Below are positions 21,522 to 29,578 of a stretch of DNA of 42,250 nt, one piece after another. Source of the DNA: a virus. Each line of letters opens with the position of its first letter. The stretch's first letter is position 1. The position numbers were made by a program, and so were the translations under genes. The stretch is from the IMG/VR virus record IMGVR_UViG_3300043395_002155, positions 1 to 42,250 of that record; one strand, written 5' to 3'. Below the pieces are notes generated by a model that made no database searches, was not told the origin of the DNA, and was given only the letters and a program-made list of their open reading frames with translations.

Positions 21522-22539
21522 TCCTCATACCAAATTTATTCCATGTAAATGGTTGATGGTATCCCATTTTCAATTCATCTAATGCTTTTATAACATCATA
21601 TTTTGTATTGTTTGGACAATAGAAAAACATAAATCCTCCACCACCGGCACCACTTATCTTACCACCTGTGGCTCCTGCTTTCAATGCGGTTTTATATAAT
21701 AGTTCTATTTCGGGCGTACTGATTCCCTTTGCTAATAACTTCTTTTGCTGAAATCCGTAATCTAATATCTCACCCAATTCATCTATATTTCCTTTGATAA
21801 GGCAATCTTTAATCATTTTTGCCTGTTCTACTAATGCATGTAATGATAATAGTGATGTAGTATTATTATCTGCCATTTTTTGTACCTGCTCCTCTAAAAC
21901 ATCTGAGCTATTACGGGTAAAATTGGTAAAATACAAAACTATATTGTTTTCAATTTCATCTTGCACTCTATCTCTAATTCTGATTGGGTTTACGATTACA
22001 TCATTTCCTCTAAACTCCATATAATTGAATCCACCAAATGCTGCTGCATATTGGTCTTGCTTACCACCATTCTCTTTTAACTCAACTCTCTCAATTTGAA
22101 TTGCCATTTCAGCTATATCGTACTCACCCAAAGGTAGATTGAATAATTCCATATAAACTCCAATAAGAGAAACTATAAGAGTAGATGAAGTGCCCAAACC
22201 ACTTCCAGTAGGTACATCCTGATTCGTAACTATATCATACCCAATAGGTTCTATTTTGAATCGTTTACAAATGTGATTGTGAGTTGCTTTAAACAACTTT
22301 AATCCATAAGAACAATCTAACTCACTACTAAATTCATGCTCTTCGTATTCATCCTTATTTACCCATTTAAACGTAACTTTGGTATCATCTCTTAATTGTA
22401 AAGATGTATGGGTGAATAAACGAATTGTTGTATTGATTACTGCACCAATATGTGATTTGGTATATTCTGGCATATCAGTACCACCCCCACCAAAAGAAAT
22501 TCTAAATGGAACTTTACTCCTGTATATTTTCTTCTTCAT
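21505..22539 (-). CDS. GHMP-family sugar kinase (HddA-like heptose-7-phosphate kinase)
   Basis: 344 residues. N-terminal SKVPFRISFGGGGTDMPEY, the ATP motif PTGSGLGTSSTLIVSLIG, RVELKENGGKQDQYAAAFGGFNYMEF and GGKISGAGGGGFMFFYCP are the blocks of D-glycero-alpha-D-manno-heptose-7-phosphate kinase and its relatives. It phosphorylates C1 of a sugar phosphate, the step before nucleotide activation. With the nucleotidyltransferase at 19361-19795 and the cupin at 14177-14551 it suggests that the phage makes part of an activated sugar for its glycosyltransferases. Substrate not provable from sequence. Starts inside the preceding HNH-like gene (26-base overlap). Confidence 0.88.
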   Translation of the reverse strand: MKKKIYRSKVPFRISFGGGGTDMPEYTKSHIGAVINTTIRLFTHTSLQLRDDTKVTFKWVNKDEYEEHEFSSELDCSYGLKLFKATHNHICKRFKIEPIGYDIVTNQDVPTGSGLGTSSTLIVSLIGVYMELFNLPLGEYDIAEMAIQIERVELKENGGKQDQYAAAFGGFNYMEFRGNDVIVNPIRIRDRVQDEIENNIVLYFTNFTRNSSDVLEEQVQKMADNNTTSLLSLHALVEQAKMIKDCLIKGNIDELGEILDYGFQQKKLLAKGISTPEIELLYKTALKAGATGGKISGAGGGGFMFFYCPNNTKYDVIKALDELKMGYHQPFTWNKFGMRTWQIG

Positions 22540-23089
22540 CTAAATGATATCTTAATGGGATTTTTTTAATTTTGATTCTATTATCTCCTGCTAATAAAAA
22601 ATAGCAGTTGTAACATAGTGGTCTCACATTATCTATATGTCTATTATCTATGTTACCATCTAAGAAATCTAAAATTATTGGAGCTTTATTGTCGGTAATC
22701 CTTCTTTCGGAATAACTACAACAGCTGCATATTTCAGGAACCAATCCACTTTGAAATATTTTGTTTTTATATTTCCAAAGTGGTATATGATTATGCATAC
22801 CTTCTAATAACTCTTCCGCAGGATATTTTTGTTTCCTCGCTCCAAACGTCTTTTTTATACCAACTCCGGTTGGGTTTTTTAAATCCTCAAATATGCCATA
22901 CAACTTTGCATATTTTTTGTAAGTATTATAAGATATCCCCAACACTCTAGCCGCTTCCATTGCTGAATTGGAGTTTTGCTGAGCTGCTTTGATTTGTGAT
23001 TCTAATATAGGTTTTGCCCCTAATCCTCTTTTTGTGATACTTTGCTTTAGATTCGGAAAGAATCCTTCTTCATTATTTTCTATGTCCAT
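22514..23089 (-). CDS. HNH-like zinc-finger protein with helix-turn-helix, catalytic His apparently lost
   Basis: 191 residues. Residues 35-75 form an HTH (SAMEAARVLGISYNTYKKYAKLYGIF). The C-terminal part has CSCC and CYNC knuckles around ILDFLDGNIDNRHIDNVRPL, the layout of HNH endonuclease zinc fingers (CxxC...HHIDGNxxNN...NLxxLCPNCH). However the HH dyad before DGN reads DF, and the final His after CxxC is Tyr. It probably binds DNA without cutting, or uses other residues. It could be a regulator or a decayed homing-type nuclease. It follows a promoter at 23108-23139. Confidence 0.7.
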   Translation of the reverse strand: MDIENNEEGFFPNLKQSITKRGLGAKPILESQIKAAQQNSNSAMEAARVLGISYNTYKKYAKLYGIFEDLKNPTGVGIKKTFGARKQKYPAEELLEGMHNHIPLWKYKNKIFQSGLVPEICSCCSYSERRITDNKAPIILDFLDGNIDNRHIDNVRPLCYNCYFLLAGDNRIKIKKIPLRYHLDEEENIQE

Positions 23090-23107
23090 AACATTATTTT
23101 GATATAC

Positions 23108-23139
23108 TATAAATATAAAAAAATAATATTTCTACACAA
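23108..23139 (-). promoter_or_regulatory. Promoter before the HNH-like gene
   Basis: TTG (23139-23137), 19 bases, TATATTTATA (23117-23108) on the minus strand; the -33 box lies at the end of the upstream kinase gene. The ATG is about 18 bases downstream. Confidence 0.55.
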
Positions 23140-23578
23140 TTATGGATATTAATTTTGAAAAAGTTTCATCGGGAGATGCTGATGTATCCAAATCTACATA
23201 AAACTGAATAGGTGGTTCATAATCCAAAGCGAAGAATGATTCTCTACCCCTCATTTTTTTAGTGTGGCAGTATATTTCTTGTACTTTACAATCAGATTTA
23301 AGTTTTTCTCGCATTTCTCTATATGGAGAAACTAAACTAATTACAACATCAGTATCACAACTATCTAAATATTTTGCGATATCAAATGCTTTTTGAATAT
23401 TTTTTTCTCTACCTTCTTTTGAGTAATCTTTATTTGGGAATAGTTCTCTTAATTGGTCGCCATCAATATGAAATACAGATTTACGCCAATTTTTTTTATC
23501 CGTTTGTAACCAATATTGTAACTTTTTAGCCAATGTAGTTTTTCCACTTCCCGGCTGACCTGTGAATAGGTAAATCAT
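23132..23578 (-). CDS. P-loop kinase of the APS-kinase (CysC) family
   Basis: 148 residues. Walker A GQPGSGKTTLAKKL (7-20), then HIDGDQLRELF, KDYSKEGREKNIQKAFDIAKYL and DVVISLVSPYREMREKL, which follow APS kinase closely (DGDxxR, FSxxDRxENIRR, ISPFRxxR). It is somewhat shorter than full APS kinases (about 180-200 aa), with the C-terminal lid reduced. In sugar clusters such proteins often phosphorylate a hydroxyl on a carbohydrate rather than APS. It lies two bases after the HAD phosphatase gene, a kinase/phosphatase pair that recalls a split T4 polynucleotide kinase/phosphatase. Confidence 0.8.
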   Translation of the reverse strand: MIYLFTGQPGSGKTTLAKKLQYWLQTDKKNWRKSVFHIDGDQLRELFPNKDYSKEGREKNIQKAFDIAKYLDSCDTDVVISLVSPYREMREKLKSDCKVQEIYCHTKKMRGRESFFALDYEPPIQFYVDLDTSASPDETFSKLISIIV

Positions 23579-23580
23579 AA

Positions 23581-24429
23581 CTATTTCTTTTTTAATGCAA
23601 ATTGTGCTGCTTTATATGCTTTTGTATCTTTATCGTATTTTAATGCTGAACCTAATTTAATCATTTTACCCGTTTCAGGATTTTTGATTTTCTTTTCTAA
23701 ATCCATTTTTGGTAATAAATTTTTTAGTTTCATATTTCTTTTTATATCACTTTTACCTTTTATAAAATCTTTTTCTTTTTTGTTACTCTTAGTATCATCT
23801 TGCTTTGGAGCTGCAGGTGTTTCATGTTGAACGTGTCTTACCTTTAGTGATATCTTTGGGTACTTTTTAGCCAACGCTTTTACAGCTGCTACGTTTTTAT
23901 GTGAATCATCTATAAAGAAAACATCATCTACTCCACTTTTTATCTTATCTTCAATCCAATCTGCTTTCTTTTGTGGGTCTGCATCTGCTAAAGCAACAAC
24001 GAATATATTATCTATTCCAACATCTTTTAAATAATCTTTAACAGGTCTATATGAACTTCTTGCTGTTAATATAACAACATCAGAACCACCCACTCTTATA
24101 ATATTTTTAAGTAAACGAGTTACTCCTTTAATTTCTTGAGGTCTTTTAACACTTTCAAAATCTGAAAAATCAAATTTATCACCTTCTTTTGGTTCATATA
24201 TAGCATATTCTCCAGGTGTTAACTTTGAGTTTTTTCCATCTTTATGAGTAATGTAAATATGTGATTTAGTCTTAACTAATGTATCATCAAAATCAAATAC
24301 TCTCAATTTCTTATCCCCCTTAGCTTCGTTCATAGGTATGAAAGCAGATAGCATTGGGTTGGAATATACTTTTCCAAACTCAACTTCAAATCCGTTATAC
24401 ACACCTTTTGTGAATCTATTTCTAACCAT
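23581..24429 (-). CDS. HAD-superfamily phosphatase with basic C-terminal extension
   Basis: 282 residues. Motif I is RVFDFDDTLVKT (about 43-54), motif II VVILTARSSY and motif IV VFFIDDSHKNVAAV. This is the arrangement of the 3'-phosphatase domain of T4 PseT and of other HAD acid-phosphatase-like enzymes. After residue 205 comes a Lys-rich linker and a tail with KNPETGKMIKLGSALKYDKDTKAYKAA, which looks like a small nucleic-acid- or protein-binding module. Substrate may be a 3'-phosphate in RNA/DNA or a sugar phosphate. It overlaps the upstream coiled-coil gene by 8 bases. Confidence 0.8.
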   Translation of the reverse strand: MVRNRFTKGVYNGFEVEFGKVYSNPMLSAFIPMNEAKGDKKLRVFDFDDTLVKTKSHIYITHKDGKNSKLTPGEYAIYEPKEGDKFDFSDFESVKRPQEIKGVTRLLKNIIRVGGSDVVILTARSSYRPVKDYLKDVGIDNIFVVALADADPQKKADWIEDKIKSGVDDVFFIDDSHKNVAAVKALAKKYPKISLKVRHVQHETPAAPKQDDTKSNKKEKDFIKGKSDIKRNMKLKNLLPKMDLEKKIKNPETGKMIKLGSALKYDKDTKAYKAAQFALKKK

Positions 24430-24736
24430 TTAATGTGGCCTTCTTTGGTTTAGCTTTTTTAGAAAGTTCTTCGTTTTCTCTTGTAAGAAATTCAACTTTA
24501 ACACTCAATGCTGCAACTTGCTTAGTCAAATCTAAAATCATACCTCTCATCTCATCTTTTTCTTTCGATGATTGAGCCAATAATGCTTCTAACTTTGCAA
24601 TGCGGTCTTTACAATCGTGTCTGATGAAATCATCATCTCTTTCTTTACGCATTGCTCTTTTTTCGTAAAATCTGAATGCAGTAGTACCACCTAATACAGT
24701 GATTGCAGTTATTAAAACTGAATAAATGTTTTCCAT
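24422..24736 (-). CDS. Small membrane-anchored coiled-coil protein
   Basis: 104 residues. Short TM helix (about 5-22, VLITAITVLGGTTAFRFY), then a basic stretch and a long coiled coil (RIAKLEALLAQSSKEKDEMRGMI and onwards to about residue 92), ending KPKKATLNG. Topology resembles inner-membrane spanins and holin-associated proteins, but also generic phage membrane proteins. Overlaps both neighbours (TAATG at 24736, 8-base overlap at 24422). Confidence 0.7.
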   Translation of the reverse strand: MENIYSVLITAITVLGGTTAFRFYEKRAMRKERDDDFIRHDCKDRIAKLEALLAQSSKEKDEMRGMILDLTKQVAALSVKVEFLTRENEELSKKAKPKKATLNG

Positions 24737-25110
24737 TATTCTCCGTCTAATTTATGAAAGCCGGTATTGGCTTGATTAATAAAATTTTGTGCTTGTGAAA
24801 TATGGTCTTGAATCCAACCAGGTAAATTCGTTTCTTGTTCACCAACTTTACCTTTAAGTTCGGTTGCGTTTCTTATGATATCATCCAATTGACCATTAGC
24901 CATACCAACTTCGTGGTCAGTAGTTTCAGGTCCTTCGCTTATTTTGTGTCTAAGTAATTCAGTCATTTTATTGAATACTTGCTCACCACCCGATTCTCCT
25001 AATCTGTATGCGCCGCCTAATTTTTCGTAAATTTGTATTTTATTTTTCATTGGCAATTCTTTTTCTGCCAATTTTTTCCAAATTTTTGGATGCGTTACTT
25101 CAAATTTCAT
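24736..25110 (-). CDS. Conserved-looking phage helical protein
   Basis: 124 residues, mainly helical, no TM. Ends with LPGWIQDHISQAQNFINQAN, a motif (LPxWIQxxIxxAxxxI) that I associate with small helical proteins in T4-like phages of marine and freshwater bacteria. Function unknown. Coupled by overlap to both the SGNH-like gene (ATGA at 25107-25110) and the coiled-coil gene. Confidence 0.65.
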   Translation of the reverse strand: MKFEVTHPKIWKKLAEKELPMKNKIQIYEKLGGAYRLGESGGEQVFNKMTELLRHKISEGPETTDHEVGMANGQLDDIIRNATELKGKVGEQETNLPGWIQDHISQAQNFINQANTGFHKLDGE

Positions 25111-25778
25111 ATTTTTTCTTTTTGTATATACGAATATAAATATTGAAAAAATTCAGAATGTCCAAATTTTGAGAAATGTCTATCACTATTTTTCTGCCAC
25201 CATTCTGTTTTTTTATCAATATATGGTTTGAACCACGCATCACCACCATTTGGATTTGGTATAAAATGCTCTTTATATTGATTTTTCATAGTATCAAATG
25301 CATGAACTCCTTGTATAGAATCTAAGCACCAAAAATTAAAATTTATATTCATTTGCTTCATTATTTTGAATATAAACAAATATTGTTCTAATAATTGCTG
25401 AATATATCTTTTATATCCATCTTCATCTTCTAAACGTTTAGTATAAAAATCTATCTCATAATCAAATATACCTTTATCTAATAGTTGCTCCTTCGTATTA
25501 TGTAATATATCTACTCCACCATTTTTATAAAAGTCATATGTTCTATTAAAAAATGTTAACCCTATAATTACAGTATGTGCATCATTTGGATTAAAGTTTC
25601 TATAAATCATTTGTAATAGCCCTTGATTTGATATTCCAGCGTGTCCTTGGTCAAATATTTCTAATTGTAATTCATCTCTAAGTAAATAGGGCCAAGAGAA
25701 TTCTTTTTCAACATTTGAACCATCTGTTGAATAATTTGTAGAAAATGAATCCCCATAAATGTATAACTTATTTTTCAT
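25107..25778 (-). CDS. SGNH-hydrolase-like protein
   Basis: 223 residues. Block I is IYGDSFSTNY (Ser at about 11), block II DQGHAGISNQGLLQMI (Gly), block III VIIGLTFFNR (usual GxN Asn is weak), and block V SDRHFSKFGHSEFF (His near the C-terminus). These blocks mark SGNH/GDSL esterases, but the Asp-x-x-His spacing is not classical, so activity is uncertain. In sugar clusters they remove or transfer O-acetyl groups on glycans. First gene at the left end of the sugar/surface cassette. Confidence 0.75.
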   Translation of the reverse strand: MKNKLYIYGDSFSTNYSTDGSNVEKEFSWPYLLRDELQLEIFDQGHAGISNQGLLQMIYRNFNPNDAHTVIIGLTFFNRTYDFYKNGGVDILHNTKEQLLDKGIFDYEIDFYTKRLEDEDGYKRYIQQLLEQYLFIFKIMKQMNINFNFWCLDSIQGVHAFDTMKNQYKEHFIPNPNGGDAWFKPYIDKKTEWWQKNSDRHFSKFGHSEFFQYLYSYIQKEKI

Positions 25779-26481
25779 TTGGATATCCTATAAATGATAA
25801 TATACAATATCTATTTTTGTCTCCGATTACTTCTGTAACAGTGTGTTCTATATCAAATTCTTTTAAATCTAAAATAGCTATATTTCCAATTTTTGGTATA
25901 ACTTTTTCAGATTTATTTAATATAAGAATTCCACCATTTTCTTCATCGTATTCTTCATTCAAATAAATTAAAACAACACACAACCTACCATCTACTTTTC
26001 CATCTTTATGGCTTTGTAAAAAACAACCATTACCATACATTGTAAATTGTGAGTTGAATTTTAATGGCTGTGTATCATCTACATCGTAGAAATATCTGGC
26101 AATCTTATTAAAATATGGTTTAAAATAATTTTGTACATCCATTTTTTTATCAGCTGCATTCCAATACCAAATCTGAAATAAATCTTCTTTCAAATACGAA
26201 TTTCTTATATAGTTTTTTATTTTTTCAGCTTCTTCGTGTGTATCAGCATCGTGCATTGACCCTCCCGTTCCATTAAAAATATCTGATATCACAATATCAT
26301 CCATTAAATCTCTGTTGGTTATATCAAGCCTAATACCTGACATCATTTTTTTGTATTCAGAATCATCCGAACCTATCATATGTTTTTTTATACCCGATTC
26401 CATTTTTTCATCAAAATCTGAAATATGGAAATGACAATATCCTTCTGTTTTTAATTTATTTTTTAATTCTTCTTTAGTCAT
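25768..26481 (-). CDS. 2-oxoglutarate/Fe(II) oxygenase (prolyl-hydroxylase-like) A
   Basis: 237 residues. The double-stranded beta-helix carries HKD (H158, D160), the distal H213 in DIEHTV and R224 in NRYCILSF, which are the iron and 2OG ligands of P4H-type enzymes. Also seen: FTMYGNGCFLQSHKDG and LIYLNEEYDEENGGILIL. Oxidises a peptide, nucleotide or sugar side chain using O2. The next gene encodes a homologue with the same motifs. Overlaps it by 8 bases. The target might be a glycan, virion protein or host translation factor; sequence does not tell. Confidence 0.85.
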   Translation of the reverse strand: MTKEELKNKLKTEGYCHFHISDFDEKMESGIKKHMIGSDDSEYKKMMSGIRLDITNRDLMDDIVISDIFNGTGGSMHDADTHEEAEKIKNYIRNSYLKEDLFQIWYWNAADKKMDVQNYFKPYFNKIARYFYDVDDTQPLKFNSQFTMYGNGCFLQSHKDGKVDGRLCVVLIYLNEEYDEENGGILILNKSEKVIPKIGNIAILDLKEFDIEHTVTEVIGDKNRYCILSFIGYPNEK

Positions 26482-27166
26482 TTTTTACTAAATTTTTTTT
26501 ATCAAATGGAAAACAAATTATAGTATATCTTTCTACATCGTTTACTACTTGCTCAACTTGATGGTAGATATCAAAATTTTGTAAGTCTATAATAGCCACA
26601 GTTCCAAATTCAGGAATTACTTTATAATCAATACCATCATCTCCTCTTAAAATTAAATTACCACCATCTTCTTCCTTCCAATCTTCATTAAGATACACTA
26701 ACATAGATGCATAATTTTTAACAGGACTTTTACCATCAATATGGTCATTTAAAAAGCATCCCTTATTATATAAAGAAATACTTATATCTAAGTTTAAATC
26801 GGTATCATCATCTATATCATAAAAATATTTGGTAAGTTCTTTGAATAGTTTTCTCAAACTATTACTTCCATGTGTTGGATACCCATATAACCATATTTGA
26901 ACTATATCATCTTTTTTTAAAGATAAAATTTTTTCATCTTTGAGTTTATTAGCTTCTTCGAATGTTTTACAATCTCCATTTATACCTTGCTCTTCTACTG
27001 ATTGGACAAAATCGGCCCTAAGATAAGTCATATTTTCTCTTTGAGATTCTATTTTATTACATTTGTATTTACTTACAATATCATATAATTCTGAACTCAA
27101 TTCGGCAATATTAAAACTACAATATCCATTTTTATGGAGATGTTCTTTTGCTTCTAAAATATTCAT
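26474..27166 (-). CDS. 2-oxoglutarate/Fe(II) oxygenase (prolyl-hydroxylase-like) B
   Basis: 230 residues. Ligands H142 and D144 (NDHIDG), H202 (DIYHQV) and R213 (VERYTIICF). Shares with oxygenase A the start (KxxLxxxGYCxFxI), GCFLxxHxDGK, YLNExxxEExGGxLIL and IxDLxxFDIxH, so the pair arose by tandem duplication and then diverged. The acidic insert differs, suggesting different substrates. Coupled by ATGA to the glycosyltransferase upstream (27163-27166). Confidence 0.85.
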   Translation of the reverse strand: MNILEAKEHLHKNGYCSFNIAELSSELYDIVSKYKCNKIESQRENMTYLRADFVQSVEEQGINGDCKTFEEANKLKDEKILSLKKDDIVQIWLYGYPTHGSNSLRKLFKELTKYFYDIDDDTDLNLDISISLYNKGCFLNDHIDGKSPVKNYASMLVYLNEDWKEEDGGNLILRGDDGIDYKVIPEFGTVAIIDLQNFDIYHQVEQVVNDVERYTIICFPFDKKNLVKND

Positions 27167-28065
27167 ATTAATTTATCTAATTCGGATTGAAAATTATCAA
27201 ATGCTTTCTTTTTAAATTCTTCTTTTCTATCAATTCTATTTATGATAGAGTCGTAATGTTTTCTATTTCTATAAATATAGTTCTCACAAACAATATAATT
27301 TTTTAATTTAAATTGATATATGTTTGCACCGCTTTGGTTTAATTTTTCAATACCCCACATCAAAAATGTATCATCCGGTCCGTATGCGCCCATTGATTCT
27401 GGTAAAGGTATTCTATCTAATAAAGGTTTTGATAAAAGAGTGAACCAACCTGCTCCAAATTTTGTCTTTGGTTGACCAGGTACATTATTAAACATAGTTT
27501 CTAATTCAACATCACCTACTTCACCACTTTCTGCAAATGGATTATTTGTTTTACAATAATCTAATGGTTTATCCATATAGTTTTGATTAACTAAACAATC
27601 CCAAGTAGTATCCCAATATTTAACTATTTCGGGAGTTATGAAGTATTTATCAACAATAGGGTCAGTTTCTTTTAATCTATCAATACTTGCTTCCAAATAA
27701 TAAAGAATTTTATCATCAAAACAAATATCAGTATCTAACCAAATGAAGTGAGTTGCATCTTTGCATTCCGTATGTGCATATCTTTTAGTTTGGAATGCAC
27801 CAAAGATTTCATCTCTAATTTGATAAGTTGATTTCCCCGCCCAATCGGTTAGTGGCTTTAATGAATTAAATCTATCAATAAAAAATTGTTTGTCTACTTT
27901 TGAATTTTCCCAATCGAATAGGTAATCGGAAACTGAAAATGAAATATAAAATTCATAATTGTTTCCATCTACGAATTTAGATGCTTTATTCAAATCTACC
28001 AATACTCTTTCTAAATCATCCAACTCATGTGGCATTACGAAAGATGTAATAACTATTTTTTTCAT
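27163..28065 (-). CDS. Glycosyltransferase-like protein (GT-A fold)
   Basis: 300 residues. Starts with a strand (KKIVITSFVMPHELDDLERVL), has FIWLDTDICFDD (a DxD-like DTD that would hold metal and nucleotide sugar) and GAYGPDDTFLMWGIEKL. The layout is that of GT-A enzymes with a C-terminal GxDDxxL motif as in GT2/GT27-like families. Probably transfers a sugar in phage or cell-surface glycan assembly. Part of the unbroken operon 25107-35412. Confidence 0.7.
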   Translation of the reverse strand: MKKIVITSFVMPHELDDLERVLVDLNKASKFVDGNNYEFYISFSVSDYLFDWENSKVDKQFFIDRFNSLKPLTDWAGKSTYQIRDEIFGAFQTKRYAHTECKDATHFIWLDTDICFDDKILYYLEASIDRLKETDPIVDKYFITPEIVKYWDTTWDCLVNQNYMDKPLDYCKTNNPFAESGEVGDVELETMFNNVPGQPKTKFGAGWFTLLSKPLLDRIPLPESMGAYGPDDTFLMWGIEKLNQSGANIYQFKLKNYIVCENYIYRNRKHYDSIINRIDRKEEFKKKAFDNFQSELDKLI

Positions 28066-28838
28066 TTGTATTTGTTTTCTATTAAATATTTCAATTCTTC
28101 ATTTCTATCATATTGATGAACTAATACATATGGTACTTCTCCATTCATAACAATTTCATTTTTGATAGAATATGTTTTCTTTTCAAATCTAGTATCTTTT
28201 GTTAATGTATCTACTTGTAATGCAAAATCGGAATTTAATTCAATTTTGTTTGATAATAAACTATTATTGATTATTAAGTTTAATGCACTTTGGTCTGTAA
28301 AATGTCTTGTATCTCCAGCTTGTGATACCAACCATACTAATTGTAATAAATCTTTTACTGATTGATATTTTCCTGCAATTACACCCACATTTGCTACTAC
28401 GTTTTCTTTTATCAAATCCCAAAATATAGGGCCGTATCCTTCGTGAATATTTTTATGTGCCCAAGGCTCATCTTCATTTTTAATACATTCGGATGCTACT
28501 ATAATTTCAGAATTCAAATTATCGGATAACCAATTAGATGGATTCGTTTGCCATACTATATCTCTGACATCAGTTGTTATAATGCGATTCCATTCTCTTT
28601 CATCGTTTTGTAAAAACCACCACATATCAATTAATCTTTTCATATGCGGATGCCCTTGCAATTCTGCACCATAACATTCCCAACCTTTTGAGGAAAGATA
28701 TTCAATAGTTTCTTGTGGTAAGTTATAACATATCATTATTTTATCACCTTCAAATCCACTATCATTTAAGGATTCCACATATATCTTAATCTTTTCTGGC
28801 AGATAGTTTGCTATTGCTGATATAACTAAATCTTTCAT
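28062..28838 (-). CDS. Glycosyltransferase-like protein (GT8-like)
   Basis: 258 residues from ATG 28838 (TAATG with the upstream stop; a start seven codons earlier lies inside the upstream gene). MKDLVISAIANYLPEKIKIY, then IITTDVRDIVWQTNP: DVRDIVWQ stands where GT8 and related enzymes have their DxD-like motif. NVGVIAGKYQSVKDLLQLVW and FTDQSALNLII follow a nucleotide-diphospho-sugar transferase layout. Acceptor unknown. Confidence 0.7.
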   Translation of the reverse strand: MKDLVISAIANYLPEKIKIYVESLNDSGFEGDKIMICYNLPQETIEYLSSKGWECYGAELQGHPHMKRLIDMWWFLQNDEREWNRIITTDVRDIVWQTNPSNWLSDNLNSEIIVASECIKNEDEPWAHKNIHEGYGPIFWDLIKENVVANVGVIAGKYQSVKDLLQLVWLVSQAGDTRHFTDQSALNLIINNSLLSNKIELNSDFALQVDTLTKDTRFEKKTYSIKNEIVMNGEVPYVLVHQYDRNEELKYLIENKYK

Positions 28839-29578
28839 TATCTTCCGTATTTTTGCCAATCGTTATGCATAAATAATCCTTCATTATGTCCTACTTTATA
28901 ATTTTGTTGAACCCACCATTTACCTATATTTCCTTCTAATGCAATCCCTTCTCCTGCAAATGGTTTAACAACATCCAAATAAAATTGTTTCTTATAAAGA
29001 CATGGATTGTTTGTCCAATTACCATATCGAGAAGTAGTCCAAAACATATCTTCTGATTTTTTAATAAACTCTGGAAACTCAATATCAGGTTCACACCAAT
29101 GTAGTGAATCTAATAAGTGTGGCGATTGAGCACCAATCTCATCATCATAATAAGTTAATTCCTGTCCTTTATGTCTAAATGAAAAATGTGGGTTACCTGG
29201 ATTCTTTCTGTGTCTTAGACGAACTACATCCATCCCCAATTCAATTGCTGATATACTTCTCTTTAATGTGGTGTATGTAGTTTCTTTATCTTCAATCAAA
29301 TTCCAATCATGTTCTAAAACCAAAACATAATCCGATTGTGCATTTTCAGTAAGTCTTATGAATCCCTTACCAATTCCAATGTTAGATTGTAAAGCAATGA
29401 AATCTAATCCAAAGTGTCTAGCTATTTCAATATCTTGCATAGTTGATTCTTGAAATAAAATAGTTACATCATTTACTATATCAAATAATCCATTATTATG
29501 ATATGTTGTTAAGGTATCTACTAATACTTGTCCGCTATGCCACGAAAGTATTCCGATACTAATTGGTAATTTATCCAT
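28838..29578 (-). CDS. Glycosyltransferase-like protein (GT2-like)
   Basis: 246 residues from ATG 29578; the ATG overlaps the upstream stop as ATGGATAA. LPISIGILSWHSGQVLVDTL is a GT2-type start, VLVLEHDWNLI takes the DxD position as EHD, and AGEGIALEGNIGKWWVQQNYKVGH lies where an acceptor/catalytic region is expected. Absence of a true DxD makes the exact family uncertain, but position among glycosyltransferases supports the call. Confidence 0.65.
   Translation of the reverse strand: MDKLPISIGILSWHSGQVLVDTLTTYHNNGLFDIVNDVTILFQESTMQDIEIARHFGLDFIALQSNIGIGKGFIRLTENAQSDYVLVLEHDWNLIEDKETTYTTLKRSISAIELGMDVVRLRHRKNPGNPHFSFRHKGQELTYYDDEIGAQSPHLLDSLHWCEPDIEFPEFIKKSEDMFWTTSRYGNWTNNPCLYKKQFYLDVVKPFAGEGIALEGNIGKWWVQQNYKVGHNEGLFMHNDWQKYGR

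Noticed and set aside
2300-23115. TATAAATA octamers on the plus strand at 2300, 14157, 19036, 21488 and 23108 as T4-type late promoters
   Set aside because: In that orientation they point away from every gene; they are the complement of the minus-strand TATATTTATA motif.
23132-23578. True sulfate-assimilation APS kinase
   Set aside because: No other sulfate genes are present and it sits in a sugar/phosphatase context; only the family is supported.
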